Source of the DNA: Riemerella anatipestifer ATCC 11845 = DSM 15868
GTDB lineage: Bacteria > Bacteroidota > Bacteroidia > Flavobacteriales > Weeksellaceae
DNA: 64,000 bases
Assembly (NCBI RefSeq): GCF_000252855.1
Contig: NC_017045.1
Location: 868,001 to 932,000, forward strand
Reading direction: 5' to 3'
Positions 17,556 through 26,059 of this stretch are shown one piece after another. Position 1 is the stretch's first letter. Every line of letters begins with the position of its first letter. Below the pieces are notes generated by a model. That model had not been told where the DNA came from, made no database searches, and worked only from the letters and a program-made list of their open reading frames with translations. Position numbers and translations under genes: made by a program.

Positions 17556-18599
17556 CTATCTAAAACCACCTGTTCTAAAACCTCCCCCTGATCTCATACC
17601 ACCTCCTGAACTACCAGAACCAAAACCGCCACTTCTATTGGAACCTCCGCCCCAGCCAGAATTGTTTCTAAATCCATCGTTTCTTGGTATAGATTGTGTG
17701 CGAGGAGTCATTCCTCTATCCTGATAATTATAGTTGGGTTCAGATCTTCTTAATGTTCTTGTTTGAGGCACTGAATAGCCATTATTACTATTATTGCGGT
17801 TAATCCTGTTATCTCCTCTTCCAAAACCTGAATCTCTAAATCCACCAAAGTTTCTTCCTGAATTACTATTACTATTTGGATTTCTATAAACCGGGTTATT
17901 AAACCCTCCGTTATTATATCTAGTAATGCTGTCTACACCACTTCTTCTATAATTGTACTGACGAGGAGCTACTCCCCAATAAGGATTACCCCATGCACCA
18001 TAGCCACCCCAATATGGGTTGCCCCAACCTGTTCCCCAGTAAGGGTTCCAACCAAATCTTCCACCCCAATAAGGATTTCCCCAACCCCATCTGTTCCAAC
18101 CTAATCCCCAGCCCATGCCGAAGCCCATATTCCAACCCCAGCCTGAACTTCAACCAAAACCCATATTCCAGCTATTCCAGCCGCCAAAACCTCCCCAATA
18201 AGGATCCCAGCCAAAGCCTGTTCCCCAGAAAGGCGTATTCCAGCCCCAGCCAGTATAGCGTCTTTCAACTCCTGCAAAAGCACCCCAATCTGAATCGGAT
18301 TGTACAGGAGTATCCGTCCATTCTTGATATTTGTTATTTTGATTTTGCTGTAATTGTCTAGAGTTTTCTACCACTCTATAATCATTACTATAGTCGTAGT
18401 AATCGCCTACATTATTACGGTCATTCACAACTATCCCTTCCGGAATTACATCTTTATTTGGATCATAGTAAACACCATCAGTCTCTGTATAGCCTCCCAT
18501 TTGTGCTCCACAAGAAGTCAACAAAAAACTAACAGAAGTGGCTAATGCTAGTCTAACAGCCCATTTTCTTTTTAAGAAATTATAATCTATTTTTTTCAT
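17556..18599 (-). pseudogene. Gly/Trp-rich lipoprotein gene with in-frame TGA
   Basis: One continuous reading frame of 347 codons is interrupted by a single TGA at 18152-18150. The upstream part (149 residues) starts with a lipoprotein signal (LALATSVSFLLTSC, lipobox TSC) and then an acidic/Asn/Gln stretch and Trp-Gly repeats (GWGWNTPFWGTGFGW). After the stop the same frame resumes as SSGWGWNMGFG and goes on with WGNPYWGG repeats and an Arg/Asn/Gly-rich tail. No frameshift is needed: restoring TGA to TGG (Trp) gives one protein. This may be a real nonsense mutation or a sequencing error. It precedes the FadL-like gene. I do not recognise a function. Confidence 0.75.
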
Positions 18600-18619
18600 A
18601 ATCTTATGTAGGTTTTATT

Positions 18620-18627
18620 TATCTTTG
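18620..18627 (+). promoter_or_regulatory. Candidate -7 element for proS
   Basis: TATCTTTG matches TAnnTTTG in the divergent region, about 135 bp before the proS ATG. No TTTG is seen at the proper -33 spacing, so it is a weak call. Confidence 0.35.
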
Positions 18628-18762
18628 TGCTTGAATTGAAGTGGATATAGCTAAAACTATACCAAAAAAATCTCTCAAATTACAAATCATAACTTAGGTG
18701 TTATTTAACCATTTAACTAGATACACCTACAAAATTATAAAATAAAAGTTAAAAGTAAATTT

Positions 18763-20238
18763 ATGGCAAAATTAACATCAAGAAGTGAGGACTATAGCAA
18801 GTGGTATAATGAGTTGGTAGTGAAGGCAGATTTAGCCGAAAACTCAGGTGTAAGAGGCTGTATGGTAATTAAGCCCTATGGCTATGCTATTTGGGAAAAA
18901 ATGCGTGACGAACTAGATAAAAAATTTAAAGAAACTGGTCACGAAAATGCTTACTTCCCTATTTTTGTTCCTAAAAGTCTTTTTGAAGCGGAGGAAAAAA
19001 ATGCAGAAGGTTTTGCCAAAGAATGTGCTGTAGTAACTCATTACCGTCTAAAAACAGACCCTGAAAATCCACAAAAACTTATGGTGGATCCTGAGGCTAA
19101 ATTAGAAGAAGAACTTATTGTAAGACCAACTTCTGAGGCTATTATTTGGAATACTTATAAAAATTGGGTGCAATCTTACAGAGATTTACCTATCCTCATC
19201 AACCAATGGGCTAATGTGGTAAGATGGGAAATGAGAACAAGACTTTTCTTAAGAACCGCCGAATTTTTATGGCAAGAAGGTCATACCGCCCACGCTACCA
19301 AAGAAGAAGCTATTGCAGAAACAGAGCAAATGCTAAATGTTTATGCTGATTTTGCTGAAAAATTTATGGCTGTACCTGTGGTAAGAGGCATAAAATCACC
19401 TAGTGAAAGATTTGCAGGTGCAGAAGAAACTTACTGTATAGAAGCTCTTATGCAAGACGGAAAAGCTTTACAAGCAGGAACTTCTCACTTTTTAGGTCAA
19501 AACTTTGCCGAAGCATTTGATGTTAAATTCACTAATAAAGAAGGCAAAATAGAGTATGCTTGGGCAACCTCTTGGGGCGTTTCTACAAGACTTATGGGTG
19601 CTTTGATTATGTCTCATTCTGATGATAATGGTTTGGTACTTCCGCCATCTTTAGCTCCTATACAAGTGGTTATTGTTCCTATATTTAAAGGCGAAGAACA
19701 GCTTAAACAAATAGACGAAGTAGCCTATGAACTACAATCTAAACTAAAAGCCCTTGGCATTTCTGTAAAATATGATAACAGAGATACCCATAAGCCAGGG
19801 TGGAAATTCGCAGAATATGAGATGAAAGGTGTCCCTGTAAGAATAGCAATGGGAGCAAGAGATTTAGAAAACAAAACCGTAGAAATAGCTAGAAGAGATA
19901 CTCTTTCTAAAGAGGTTAAACCTTTGGATAATATAGAAGTTTATATCCAAGAACTTTTAGAAGAAATCCAAAAAGCTATTTATAACAAAGCTCTTAAGTT
20001 TAGAGACGAAAACATCACTAAGGTTGATTCTTACGAAGAATTTAAAGAAGTTTTAGAAACCAAAGGAGGCTTTATTTTAGCACACTGGGACGGAACGGAA
20101 GAAGAAGAAGAAAGAATAAAAGAAGAAACTAAAGCTACTATCCGTTGTATTCCTCTAGAAGGAGAAAAAGAAGAGGGCGTTTCTATGATTTCAGGAAAAC
20201 CATCTAAACAAAGAGTGCTTTTTGCTAAAGCCTACTAA
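18763..20238 (+). CDS. proS: Prolyl-tRNA synthetase (archaeal/eukaryotic type)
   Basis: A 491-residue class II synthetase that charges tRNA-Pro. It lacks the editing insertion of the E. coli form and opens [20 protein letters not shown], as in the short ProS type 3 common in Bacteroidota. Visible parts are motif 2 with [24 protein letters not shown] (core [14 protein letters not shown]), motif 3 with [12 protein letters not shown], the anticodon domain with [19 protein letters not shown], and a C-terminal domain ending in the expected tyrosine (FAKAY). Single-start ATG at 18763 agrees with the family. It is followed by the DUF937 gene 27 bp later. Confidence 0.96.
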   Translation: MAKLTSRSEDYSKWYNELVVKADLAENSGVRGCMVIKPYGYAIWEKMRDELDKKFKETGHENAYFPIFVPKSLFEAEEKNAEGFAKECAVVTHYRLKTDPENPQKLMVDPEAKLEEELIVRPTSEAIIWNTYKNWVQSYRDLPILINQWANVVRWEMRTRLFLRTAEFLWQEGHTAHATKEEAIAETEQMLNVYADFAEKFMAVPVVRGIKSPSERFAGAEETYCIEALMQDGKALQAGTSHFLGQNFAEAFDVKFTNKEGKIEYAWATSWGVSTRLMGALIMSHSDDNGLVLPPSLAPIQVVIVPIFKGEEQLKQIDEVAYELQSKLKALGISVKYDNRDTHKPGWKFAEYEMKGVPVRIAMGARDLENKTVEIARRDTLSKEVKPLDNIEVYIQELLEEIQKAIYNKALKFRDENITKVDSYEEFKEVLETKGGFILAHWDGTEEEEERIKEETKATIRCIPLEGEKEEGVSMISGKPSKQRVLFAKAY

Positions 20239-20265
20239 TTATTAACTCATTAAAAATTTAAAATT

Positions 20266-21459
20266 ATGTCAATCAACATTATAGAGCTCATTAAAGGACA
20301 ATTCGGACACGGTGTCACTAGCCAACTGGCTTCTCAATTAGGCGAAAAAGAAGAAGCTGTCTCTAAAGCTACCAATGCACTTATCCCAACTGTATTAGGT
20401 GGAATTGTGTCTCAGTCCGACAAATCGTCTCTTTTACAAGAAATTACACAATTAGCAGATACTAACACTTTATCTAAACTAAGCCAAGAAAGTTCTTTTG
20501 CCAACGAGCTACTTAGCAAATTACTAACCATGGTTTTTGGAGATAAAATAAAAAGTATTACTTCTGGAATTTCCTCCTTTGCAGGAATTAAAGAGTCTTC
20601 TGCCGATGCCCTTTTAGGCTTTACCTCACTAACATCTTTAGCAACCATAGGAAGATATGCTAAAGACCAAAATTTAGACAGTAACGGACTTGAAACTCTT
20701 TTAAATAAAGAGAAAACTAATATTTCTAACCTTATTCCTGCAGGTTTCTCATTGGGAGCTATAGGACTTGGAAATCTAGACAGCAAAACAGAAGAGACTA
20801 AAGCTACCTTAACTGAAAATATTCAAGATAAAGTTTCGGACATTAAAGATGGATTTTCTGAAAAATTAGACGAGTCTAAAGAAAAGCTCTCTCAGCTGAA
20901 AGATAATACTGCTGAAAAGTTGTCTGAAACTTCAAATATGATTAAAGACAAGGTTTCAGACCTTAAGGAGGATTTATCTGAAAAGCTAGATGAATCTAAA
21001 GAGAAACTTTCTCAGCTTAAAGATAATGCTTCTGAAAAATTATCTGAAACTTCGGATATGATTAAAGATAAGGTTTCAGACTTGAAAGATGATTTATCTG
21101 AAAAGTTAGATGAGTCTAAAGAAAAACTTGCACAGTTTAAAGACAATGCTTCTGAAAAGTTATCTGAGACTTCAGATTCAATTAAAAAAGGGTTTTCTGA
21201 TTTCAAAGAAAGTGCTTCTAACAAATTAGATGACTTGAAAGAAAAGGTAGAAGAAAAGACAGGGGAAGATGTTAAAGAAGTTTCTGTATGGAAATGGCTT
21301 CTCCCGCTAATCCTTCTTCTGCTTATGGGGTGGTTTGTTTGGAAACAAATTAACAAAAGTAACCAAGAGGCGACTCCTAGAGAAGTCCCTGTTGAAAAAA
21401 TAGACTCTATAAATAACGCTAACGCTCAACAAAATATAGATTCTGTAAACTCAAAATAA
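20266..21459 (+). CDS. DUF937 membrane protein with 40-residue helical repeats
   Basis: A 397-residue protein in three parts. Residues 1-150 resemble the DUF937 domain (N-terminal IIELIKGQFGHGVTSQLASQ with repeated ALIPTVLGGI-type helices). Residues about 186-325 are three 40-residue units plus a partial one, each running KDKVSDLK..LSEKLDESKEK then LSQLKDNASEKLSETSDMI, an amphipathic apolipoprotein/LEA-like helix pattern. A membrane helix (WLLPLILLLLMGWFVW) at about 345-362 and a short tail follow, so the repeats probably lie next to a membrane. The 120-bp DNA repeats start at 20821, 20941 and 21061. Function unknown; likely co-transcribed with proS. Confidence 0.8.
   Translation: MSINIIELIKGQFGHGVTSQLASQLGEKEEAVSKATNALIPTVLGGIVSQSDKSSLLQEITQLADTNTLSKLSQESSFANELLSKLLTMVFGDKIKSITSGISSFAGIKESSADALLGFTSLTSLATIGRYAKDQNLDSNGLETLLNKEKTNISNLIPAGFSLGAIGLGNLDSKTEETKATLTENIQDKVSDIKDGFSEKLDESKEKLSQLKDNTAEKLSETSNMIKDKVSDLKEDLSEKLDESKEKLSQLKDNASEKLSETSDMIKDKVSDLKDDLSEKLDESKEKLAQFKDNASEKLSETSDSIKKGFSDFKESASNKLDDLKEKVEEKTGEDVKEVSVWKWLLPLILLLLMGWFVWKQINKSNQEATPREVPVEKIDSINNANAQQNIDSVNSK
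20821..21240 (+). repeat. Tandem 120-bp coding repeat, 3.5 copies
   Basis: Copies begin at 20821, 20941 and 21061, with a shorter diverged copy from 21181. Each encodes a 40-residue helical unit in the DUF937 protein. Copies 2 and 3 are the most alike, so copy number may vary between strains. Confidence 0.85.
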
Positions 21460-21464
21460 ATCTA

Positions 21465-21505
21465 AAAAAGCCGTTTCAATCAATTTTGAAGCGGCTTTTT
21501 CATTT
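21465..21505. terminator. Bidirectional terminator, DUF937 gene / rpe
   Basis: A 15-bp stem with one T-G mismatch (21465-21479 with 21486-21500) and A/T tails on both sides, between convergent genes. Confidence 0.85.
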
Positions 21506-21522
21506 TAAACTAAAACTACTCC

Positions 21523-22173
21523 TTAACTTTTAAGAAGTTCTATTACACTTTCTGGATTTTCTGCAGAGAAGACTGCATTTCCTGCAACAAGAACATCAGC
21601 GCCTACCTCAAACAACTTAGAAGCATTATCTGTATTTACTCCACCATCTATTTGAATTAAAGCTGTAGCATTTTGGTCTAAAATTAAATCTTTAGTTTGC
21701 TTTATTTTTTTGTAGGTATTTTCTATAAATTTCTGTCCACCAAACCCAGGATTAACACTCATCAGCAATACCAAATCTATCTCTCCTATAATATCCTCTA
21801 ATACGCTTACAGGTGTAGATGGATTAAGCACCACTCCTGCTTTAGCTCCCTTACTTTGTATTAGTTTAATTGTTCGATGTAGATGAGTACACGCCTCATA
21901 ATGCACTGAGACCAAATCAGCTCCGTTATCAATAAATTCTTCCACATATTTCTCTGGCTCTACAATCATAAGATGCACATCTACAAACTTTCTAGCGTGC
22001 TCCTTTATCGTTTTCATTATAGGGAAACCGAAAGATATATTAGGCACAAACCTACCATCCATCACATCTACATGAAACCAATCGGCTTGGCTACGGTTAA
22101 GCATTTCTATATCTCTTTGGAGGTTACCAAAGTCAGCGGAAAGTAAAGATGGAGCAATTAGTTTTGTTTTCAT
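21523..22173 (-). CDS. rpe: Ribulose-phosphate 3-epimerase
   Basis: A 216-residue TIM-barrel enzyme that interconverts ribulose-5-phosphate and xylulose-5-phosphate in the pentose phosphate pathway. The metal and active-site motifs are visible: SLLSADFGN near the start, HVDVMDGRFVPN, VHLMIVEPEKY, MSVNPGFGGQKF and the phosphate-binding QIDGGVN with VAGNAVF at the C terminus. Full length. It stands downstream of the primary sigma factor gene on the same strand but is separated from it by a terminator. Confidence 0.96.
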   Translation of the reverse strand: MKTKLIAPSLLSADFGNLQRDIEMLNRSQADWFHVDVMDGRFVPNISFGFPIMKTIKEHARKFVDVHLMIVEPEKYVEEFIDNGADLVSVHYEACTHLHRTIKLIQSKGAKAGVVLNPSTPVSVLEDIIGEIDLVLLMSVNPGFGGQKFIENTYKKIKQTKDLILDQNATALIQIDGGVNTDNASKLFEVGADVLVAGNAVFSAENPESVIELLKS

Positions 22174-22212
22174 TTCTAAATTTTAAAATTAATTGGTATT
22201 TAATTATTTACA

Positions 22213-22249
22213 ACAAAAAAGGATAACGCTAACAATGCATTATCCTTTT
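22213..22249 (-). terminator. Intrinsic terminator after the sigma factor gene
   Basis: Stem AAAAGGATAA (22217-22226) with TTATCCTTTT (22240-22249), a 13-base loop and a T run on the minus strand. Confidence 0.8.
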
Positions 22250-22256
22250 ATAGTTT

Positions 22257-23123
22257 TTATTTTCCTAAATAAGACTTCAAAATCTTACTTCTTGAGTTGT
22301 GTTTTAACCTTTTGATAGCCTTTTCTTTAATCTGACGAACACGCTCTCTCGTAAGGTCAAAAGTTTCGCCTATTTCCTCTAAAGTCATAGGGTGTTTGCC
22401 GTTAAGCCCGAAGTAAAGCCTTACTAAATCTGCTTCTCTAGGCGTAAGTGTTTGTAATGCTCTTTCAATCTCTATTTGTAAAGATTCTAGCATCAACTCT
22501 TTGTCTGGGCTAGGAGATTCCCCTGAACGAAGAACATCGTAAAGGTTAGAGTCTTCTCCTTCTACCAGCGGAGCGTCCATAGAAAGGTGTCTTCCGCTGT
22601 TTTTCATAGACTCTTTAATATCCTCCTCACTCATATCTAGAACTTCAGCTAATTCTTCTGGTGAAGGCGGTCTTTCATTCTCTTGCTCTAAATGAGCGTA
22701 TGCTTTGTTAATTTTATTGATTGACCCAATCTTGTTCAATGGTAAACGAACGATTCTAGACTGCTCTGCTAAAGCCTGTAAGATAGATTGTCTAATCCAC
22801 CACACCGCATAAGATATAAATTTGAAACCTCTCGTTTCGTCATATCTTTTAGCGGCTTTCATCAATCCTAAATTACCTTCGTTGATTAAATCTGGTAATG
22901 ACAAGCCTTGATTTTGATATTGTTTAGACACAGAAACTACGAAACGAAGGTTGGCTTTGATTAGCTTTTCTAAAGCAACCTTATCCCCAGCACGAATCTT
23001 TTGTGCCAATTCTACCTCCTCATCTGCAGTAATTAGGTCTACTTTACCTATCTCTTGCAAATACTTATCTAATGATGCCGTTTCCCTATTGGTAACCTGC
23101 TTGGTAATTTTAAGTTGTCTCAT
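22257..23123 (-). CDS. rpoD: Primary RNA polymerase sigma factor (short RpoD)
   Basis: A 288-residue sigma-70 family factor of the short Bacteroidota type, which lacks region 1.1 and the large spacer and recognises TTTG/TAnnTTTG promoters. Region 1.2 is near the start ([16 protein letters not shown]), region 2 spans about 50-120 with [10 protein letters not shown] (78-87) and YAVWWIRQS (105-113), region 3 follows, and region 4 has the helix-turn-helix in [20 protein letters not shown]. It is monocistronic. An 8-bp hyphenated palindrome lies 28 bp upstream of the start, a possible operator. Confidence 0.93.
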   Translation of the reverse strand: MRQLKITKQVTNRETASLDKYLQEIGKVDLITADEEVELAQKIRAGDKVALEKLIKANLRFVVSVSKQYQNQGLSLPDLINEGNLGLMKAAKRYDETRGFKFISYAVWWIRQSILQALAEQSRIVRLPLNKIGSINKINKAYAHLEQENERPPSPEELAEVLDMSEEDIKESMKNSGRHLSMDAPLVEGEDSNLYDVLRSGESPSPDKELMLESLQIEIERALQTLTPREADLVRLYFGLNGKHPMTLEEIGETFDLTRERVRQIKEKAIKRLKHNSRSKILKSYLGK

Positions 23124-23151
23124 AATATTTTTTGCTCAAAAAAAGAGTTAC

Positions 23152-23172
23152 GGTATAGTGTACGACTATACC
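23152..23172. promoter_or_regulatory. Perfect hyphenated palindrome before the sigma factor gene
   Basis: GGTATAGT-GTACG-ACTATACC, 8 bp per arm with a 5-base spacer, with no T run to make it a terminator. It lies in the 101-bp gap between the peroxidase gene and rpoD, where the rpoD promoter should be, so an operator or mRNA leader hairpin is plausible. Confidence 0.45.
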
Positions 23173-23224
23173 ACTAAAAAGGTTACACTAAAAATGAAAA
23201 AAGTTTTCAGTTTTCCTTTTTTAT

Positions 23225-23791
23225 TTATTTTAAATGTTTTGTAATCGCTTCGCTATCAGGCTTAGTAGTACTTAGATAGCTTTCTATTATTTTTCCGTTT
23301 TCGTCTAGAAGAAATTTGGTAAAATTCCAAAGTATGGTGGTATCTTTAACTCCGTTTAATTCCTTTTTAGTAAGAAACTGAAAAATAGGTGCTATATCTT
23401 CTCCTTTCACAGAAACCTTAGCTGCCATAGGAAAAGTTACTCCATAGTTCACTTGACAAAAAGTTTTAATCTCGGTATTAGTTCCTGGCTCTTGTCCTCC
23501 AAAGTTATTAGCAGGGAAGCCTACTACCACTAGCCTATCTTTATATTTTTGATAGAGCTTTTCCAAGGCTTCATACTGAGGTGTAAAACCACACTCAGAC
23601 GCTGTATTTACAATAAGTATTTTTTTGCCTTTGAAATCCGCAAAATTAATTTCTCCACCGTCTAAACTTTCCACTTTATAATCGTAGATACTTTTAGAAA
23701 GCTTAGATGTATCCTGTTGAACCTCTCTTTTTTTACTAGAACATTGCACTAAAGCGAGTGCGGAAAGTATGAATATAAAGAGTTTTTTCAT
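23225..23791 (-). CDS. Glutathione peroxidase-family lipoprotein
   Basis: A 188-residue thioredoxin-fold peroxidase of the GPx/BtuE family. The N terminus is a lipoprotein signal with Cys17 in LALVQCSSK, so it should be anchored in an envelope membrane. The peroxidatic Cys67 (NTASECGFTPQY), the conserved Gln100 (NNFGGQEPG) and the Trp-Asn pair in ILWNFTKFL make up the active-site tetrad. A second cysteine in KTFCQVNYG probably resolves, so thioredoxin rather than glutathione is the likely reductant. It is the last gene of a nine-gene run. Confidence 0.9.
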   Translation of the reverse strand: MKKLFIFILSALALVQCSSKKREVQQDTSKLSKSIYDYKVESLDGGEINFADFKGKKILIVNTASECGFTPQYEALEKLYQKYKDRLVVVGFPANNFGGQEPGTNTEIKTFCQVNYGVTFPMAAKVSVKGEDIAPIFQFLTKKELNGVKDTTILWNFTKFLLDENGKIIESYLSTTKPDSEAITKHLK

Positions 23792-23810
23792 TGTAATTTT
23801 TTAGTTAAAT

Positions 23811-24479
23811 TTATTTAATTTTAAATGTGTTTTCAGGAAATACTTTATTAACTTCTATTTTATTAAGTAACATCACATAATCTCCTTCTTTTTTAGGAGT
23901 AGAAGCCTCTATTCTAAAAGGCATTGTAAGCCCATTTACCTTTTTAAAGTCTGAATATAAAAGCGTTTCTCCTTTCTTCACCTCTTTGAGAAGCATATAG
24001 TTTTCAGCATCAAAATAATACAGAGTTTTATTCACATTTTTGGTCAGTTCTACCTTATAGCACAATCTTTCCCCTATTTTATCCTTACCCAAAATCACAG
24101 CTGTGAATCCTTTAGCCTCAAAATCAATAAAATCAGTATCAAAACTTTGAGGTTGGTAGCTTTCAAATTCTTGTAATTTATTGTTGGCATAATTCATTGC
24201 ATAGCCTTTTTTGCCATCATAAGCCTCTATGACACTCTCTTTATTATTGATAATGATAGATGTTTTGGTAAGATTAGGACGCTGCTGATAAATTTTAATA
24301 GGATATTCCTCCTGTATTCCCAATACTACTTTACCTTGTAACATAATGGAATTTAGCAACTTCCACTTGGTAAGCCCTCCTGTTAGCTCTATATTTTTGT
24401 CTATAATTTCTTTAGCTGTTTGCGTGTAAAAAACCTGTGCTAAAGCTAATAATACAACTAATGCTATTTTCTTTATCAT
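23811..24479 (-). CDS. LolA-like secreted lipoprotein-sorting family protein
   Basis: A 222-residue exported protein (signal peptide 1-20, KIALVVLLALAQVFYTQ). The mature part begins with a helix (AKEIIDKNIELTGGLTKWK) and continues as beta strands with DGKKGYAMNY and YYFDAENYMLLKEV, the pattern of the outer membrane lipoprotein-sorting (LolA/LolB-like) fold in Bacteroidota. It lies 17 bp after kdsB and 19 bp before the peroxidase gene. It differs from canonical LolA, so a role in lipoprotein transport is only a family-level inference. Confidence 0.7.
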   Translation of the reverse strand: MIKKIALVVLLALAQVFYTQTAKEIIDKNIELTGGLTKWKLLNSIMLQGKVVLGIQEEYPIKIYQQRPNLTKTSIIINNKESVIEAYDGKKGYAMNYANNKLQEFESYQPQSFDTDFIDFEAKGFTAVILGKDKIGERLCYKVELTKNVNKTLYYFDAENYMLLKEVKKGETLLYSDFKKVNGLTMPFRIEASTPKKEGDYVMLLNKIEVNKVFPENTFKIK

Positions 24480-24496
24480 TATTTTCTTTTTTTATA

Positions 24497-25231
24497 TTAA
24501 AGTCTAAGCAATTGCTTCGCTTTTTCTAAATCTTCTGGAACATCTATACCCACACCAACGAAATCAGTTTCTATCATTTTAATTTTCATACCATATTCCA
24601 AATATCTGATGCATTCTATTTTTTCTGCTATTTCCAAAGGCTTCATCGGTAAACTAGAAAACTCTAGCAACGCTTCCCTTCTAAAAGCATAAACGCCAAT
24701 ATGTTTAAAATATTGCAAATCATCTGTTTTCTCTCTAGGAAAAGGAACAACGGAACGACTGAAATAAAGAGCAAAGCCATTATTATCCGTAATTACTTTT
24801 ACATTATTAGGATTTTCTATATCGTCCCACTGTTCTAGTTTTATTTTAAGCGAAGCCAGAGAAATACTCTTATCCTTATCTTCATCAAAAATTGAAATCA
24901 ATTGTTTTAGAGGTTCTTTTTTAAGAAACGGCTCATCACCTTGCACATTTACAACAATATCACACTCAATATCTTTTACGGCTTCGGCTATTCTATCACT
25001 TCCCGTTTCGTGTGTACCTGTCATTACTGCCTTTCCACCGTTTTCCTTAATTTCATTAAAAATAACCTCGGAATCTGTTGCTACAAAAACTTCGTCAAAA
25101 AGCCCCGTTTCCACCACATTTTGATAAGTTGTAGAAATAACGGTTTTATCTCCCAACAATTCCATTAGCTTGCCAGGAAATCTACTTGCTTGATAACGAG
25201 CAGGAATTACAGCAATTATTTTTTGTTTCAT
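24497..25231 (-). CDS. kdsB: CMP-KDO synthetase
   Basis: A 244-residue 3-deoxy-manno-octulosonate cytidylyltransferase that activates KDO with CTP for LPS inner-core synthesis. The nucleotide-binding loop [14 protein letters not shown] is at 8-21, the metal-binding NVQGDEPF at 95-102, and the C-terminal [11 protein letters not shown] is typical. Length is normal. It sits in a run of envelope-related genes, 10 bp after an SH3-domain protein gene; with lpxK in the same window it shows a KDO-lipid A outer membrane. Confidence 0.96.
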   Translation of the reverse strand: MKQKIIAVIPARYQASRFPGKLMELLGDKTVISTTYQNVVETGLFDEVFVATDSEVIFNEIKENGGKAVMTGTHETGSDRIAEAVKDIECDIVVNVQGDEPFLKKEPLKQLISIFDEDKDKSISLASLKIKLEQWDDIENPNNVKVITDNNGFALYFSRSVVPFPREKTDDLQYFKHIGVYAFRREALLEFSSLPMKPLEIAEKIECIRYLEYGMKIKMIETDFVGVGIDVPEDLEKAKQLLRL

Positions 25232-25241
25232 TCTTTTTTAT

Positions 25242-26045
25242 TTATAATTGAGAAACATTTCCGTCTTTGAAAAGATAGATTTTTTTGGATTTTCTAATAT
25301 GCTCTTTATCCTTCTCATCTTTTTCCATCTCTTCAGTTTTCATGATAATCTTACCTTTAACTCCTCCCTTATCTTTTGGAAAAACATACTCTTCTGAATG
25401 ATAAAAAACATCAGCATCAGCAACAGATATCAGCATTGGTAACGCCACCATTTTACTTCCATTTAATAGTATATACTGCTCATAGTTAGGAATACCACAC
25501 GCCTCTCCAGAAACACTCGCCAACAGAACATCTGACACTCCATCTAACCCTTTGTTTCCTTGCCATTTAAATGCTACCGAAGTCAAACTTTCTGTCCCTA
25601 CATTAAATGAAACTTTTTGTATGCTTTGTTTATCCTTTAGCATCACAACATCTAGTTTAACCTCATCTTGCTCCGTAGCAGAAGCTCCAAAAAGAAAATC
25701 ATAACCATCTCTAGACCTATATCCTAAACTTAAATTAGCTCCCCAAATATACCCAGACTTGGTTTCGCCTTCTTTGATGTAATTTATTCTATACCAACTT
25801 GCAGAGCGTTTACCCAAAGACAATACTTGCTCTGTCTTTTGGACAATTTTTACCACTTGTCCTATATCTAAACTATCTACCTTAGGCGATTGTAAATTAG
25901 GTTCAGCCCTTACATTGGTCTTATCTATCAAAACTTTTTGGCTGCTATTTTCTTCAAACATAAATATCCATTGCTCTTCTTGAGCAAGAAGAAAAGAACT
26001 TATACTGAAGAAAACCAGTAAGAATAATCTAGAAAAGCTTTTCAT
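25242..26045 (-). CDS. Exported SH3-domain protein
   Basis: A 267-residue exported protein (signal peptide about 1-21, LFLLVFFSISSFLLAQ). Residues about 35-105 look like a bacterial SH3 domain: LIDKTNVRAEPNLQSPKVDS opening, then VVKIVQKTEQV and WYRINYIKEGETKSGYIWG. The rest (to 267) has no motif that I recognise. Bacterial SH3 domains often bind peptidoglycan or ligands in the periplasm. It lies between the aminotransferase gene and kdsB in the same run. Function unknown. Confidence 0.75.
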   Translation of the reverse strand: MKSFSRLFLLVFFSISSFLLAQEEQWIFMFEENSSQKVLIDKTNVRAEPNLQSPKVDSLDIGQVVKIVQKTEQVLSLGKRSASWYRINYIKEGETKSGYIWGANLSLGYRSRDGYDFLFGASATEQDEVKLDVVMLKDKQSIQKVSFNVGTESLTSVAFKWQGNKGLDGVSDVLLASVSGEACGIPNYEQYILLNGSKMVALPMLISVADADVFYHSEEYVFPKDKGGVKGKIIMKTEEMEKDEKDKEHIRKSKKIYLFKDGNVSQL

Positions 26046-26059
26046 TATTCAAGTTTATA

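Noticed and set aside
18150-18152. In-frame TGA read as selenocysteine
   Set aside because: The surrounding Trp/Gly repeats have no redox context and no SECIS-like hairpin was seen; a changed TGG is simpler.
17993-18361. Long plus-strand open frame across the Gly/Trp-rich gene
   Set aside because: It is the antisense of a low-complexity repeat region and shows no domain; it is a shadow frame.
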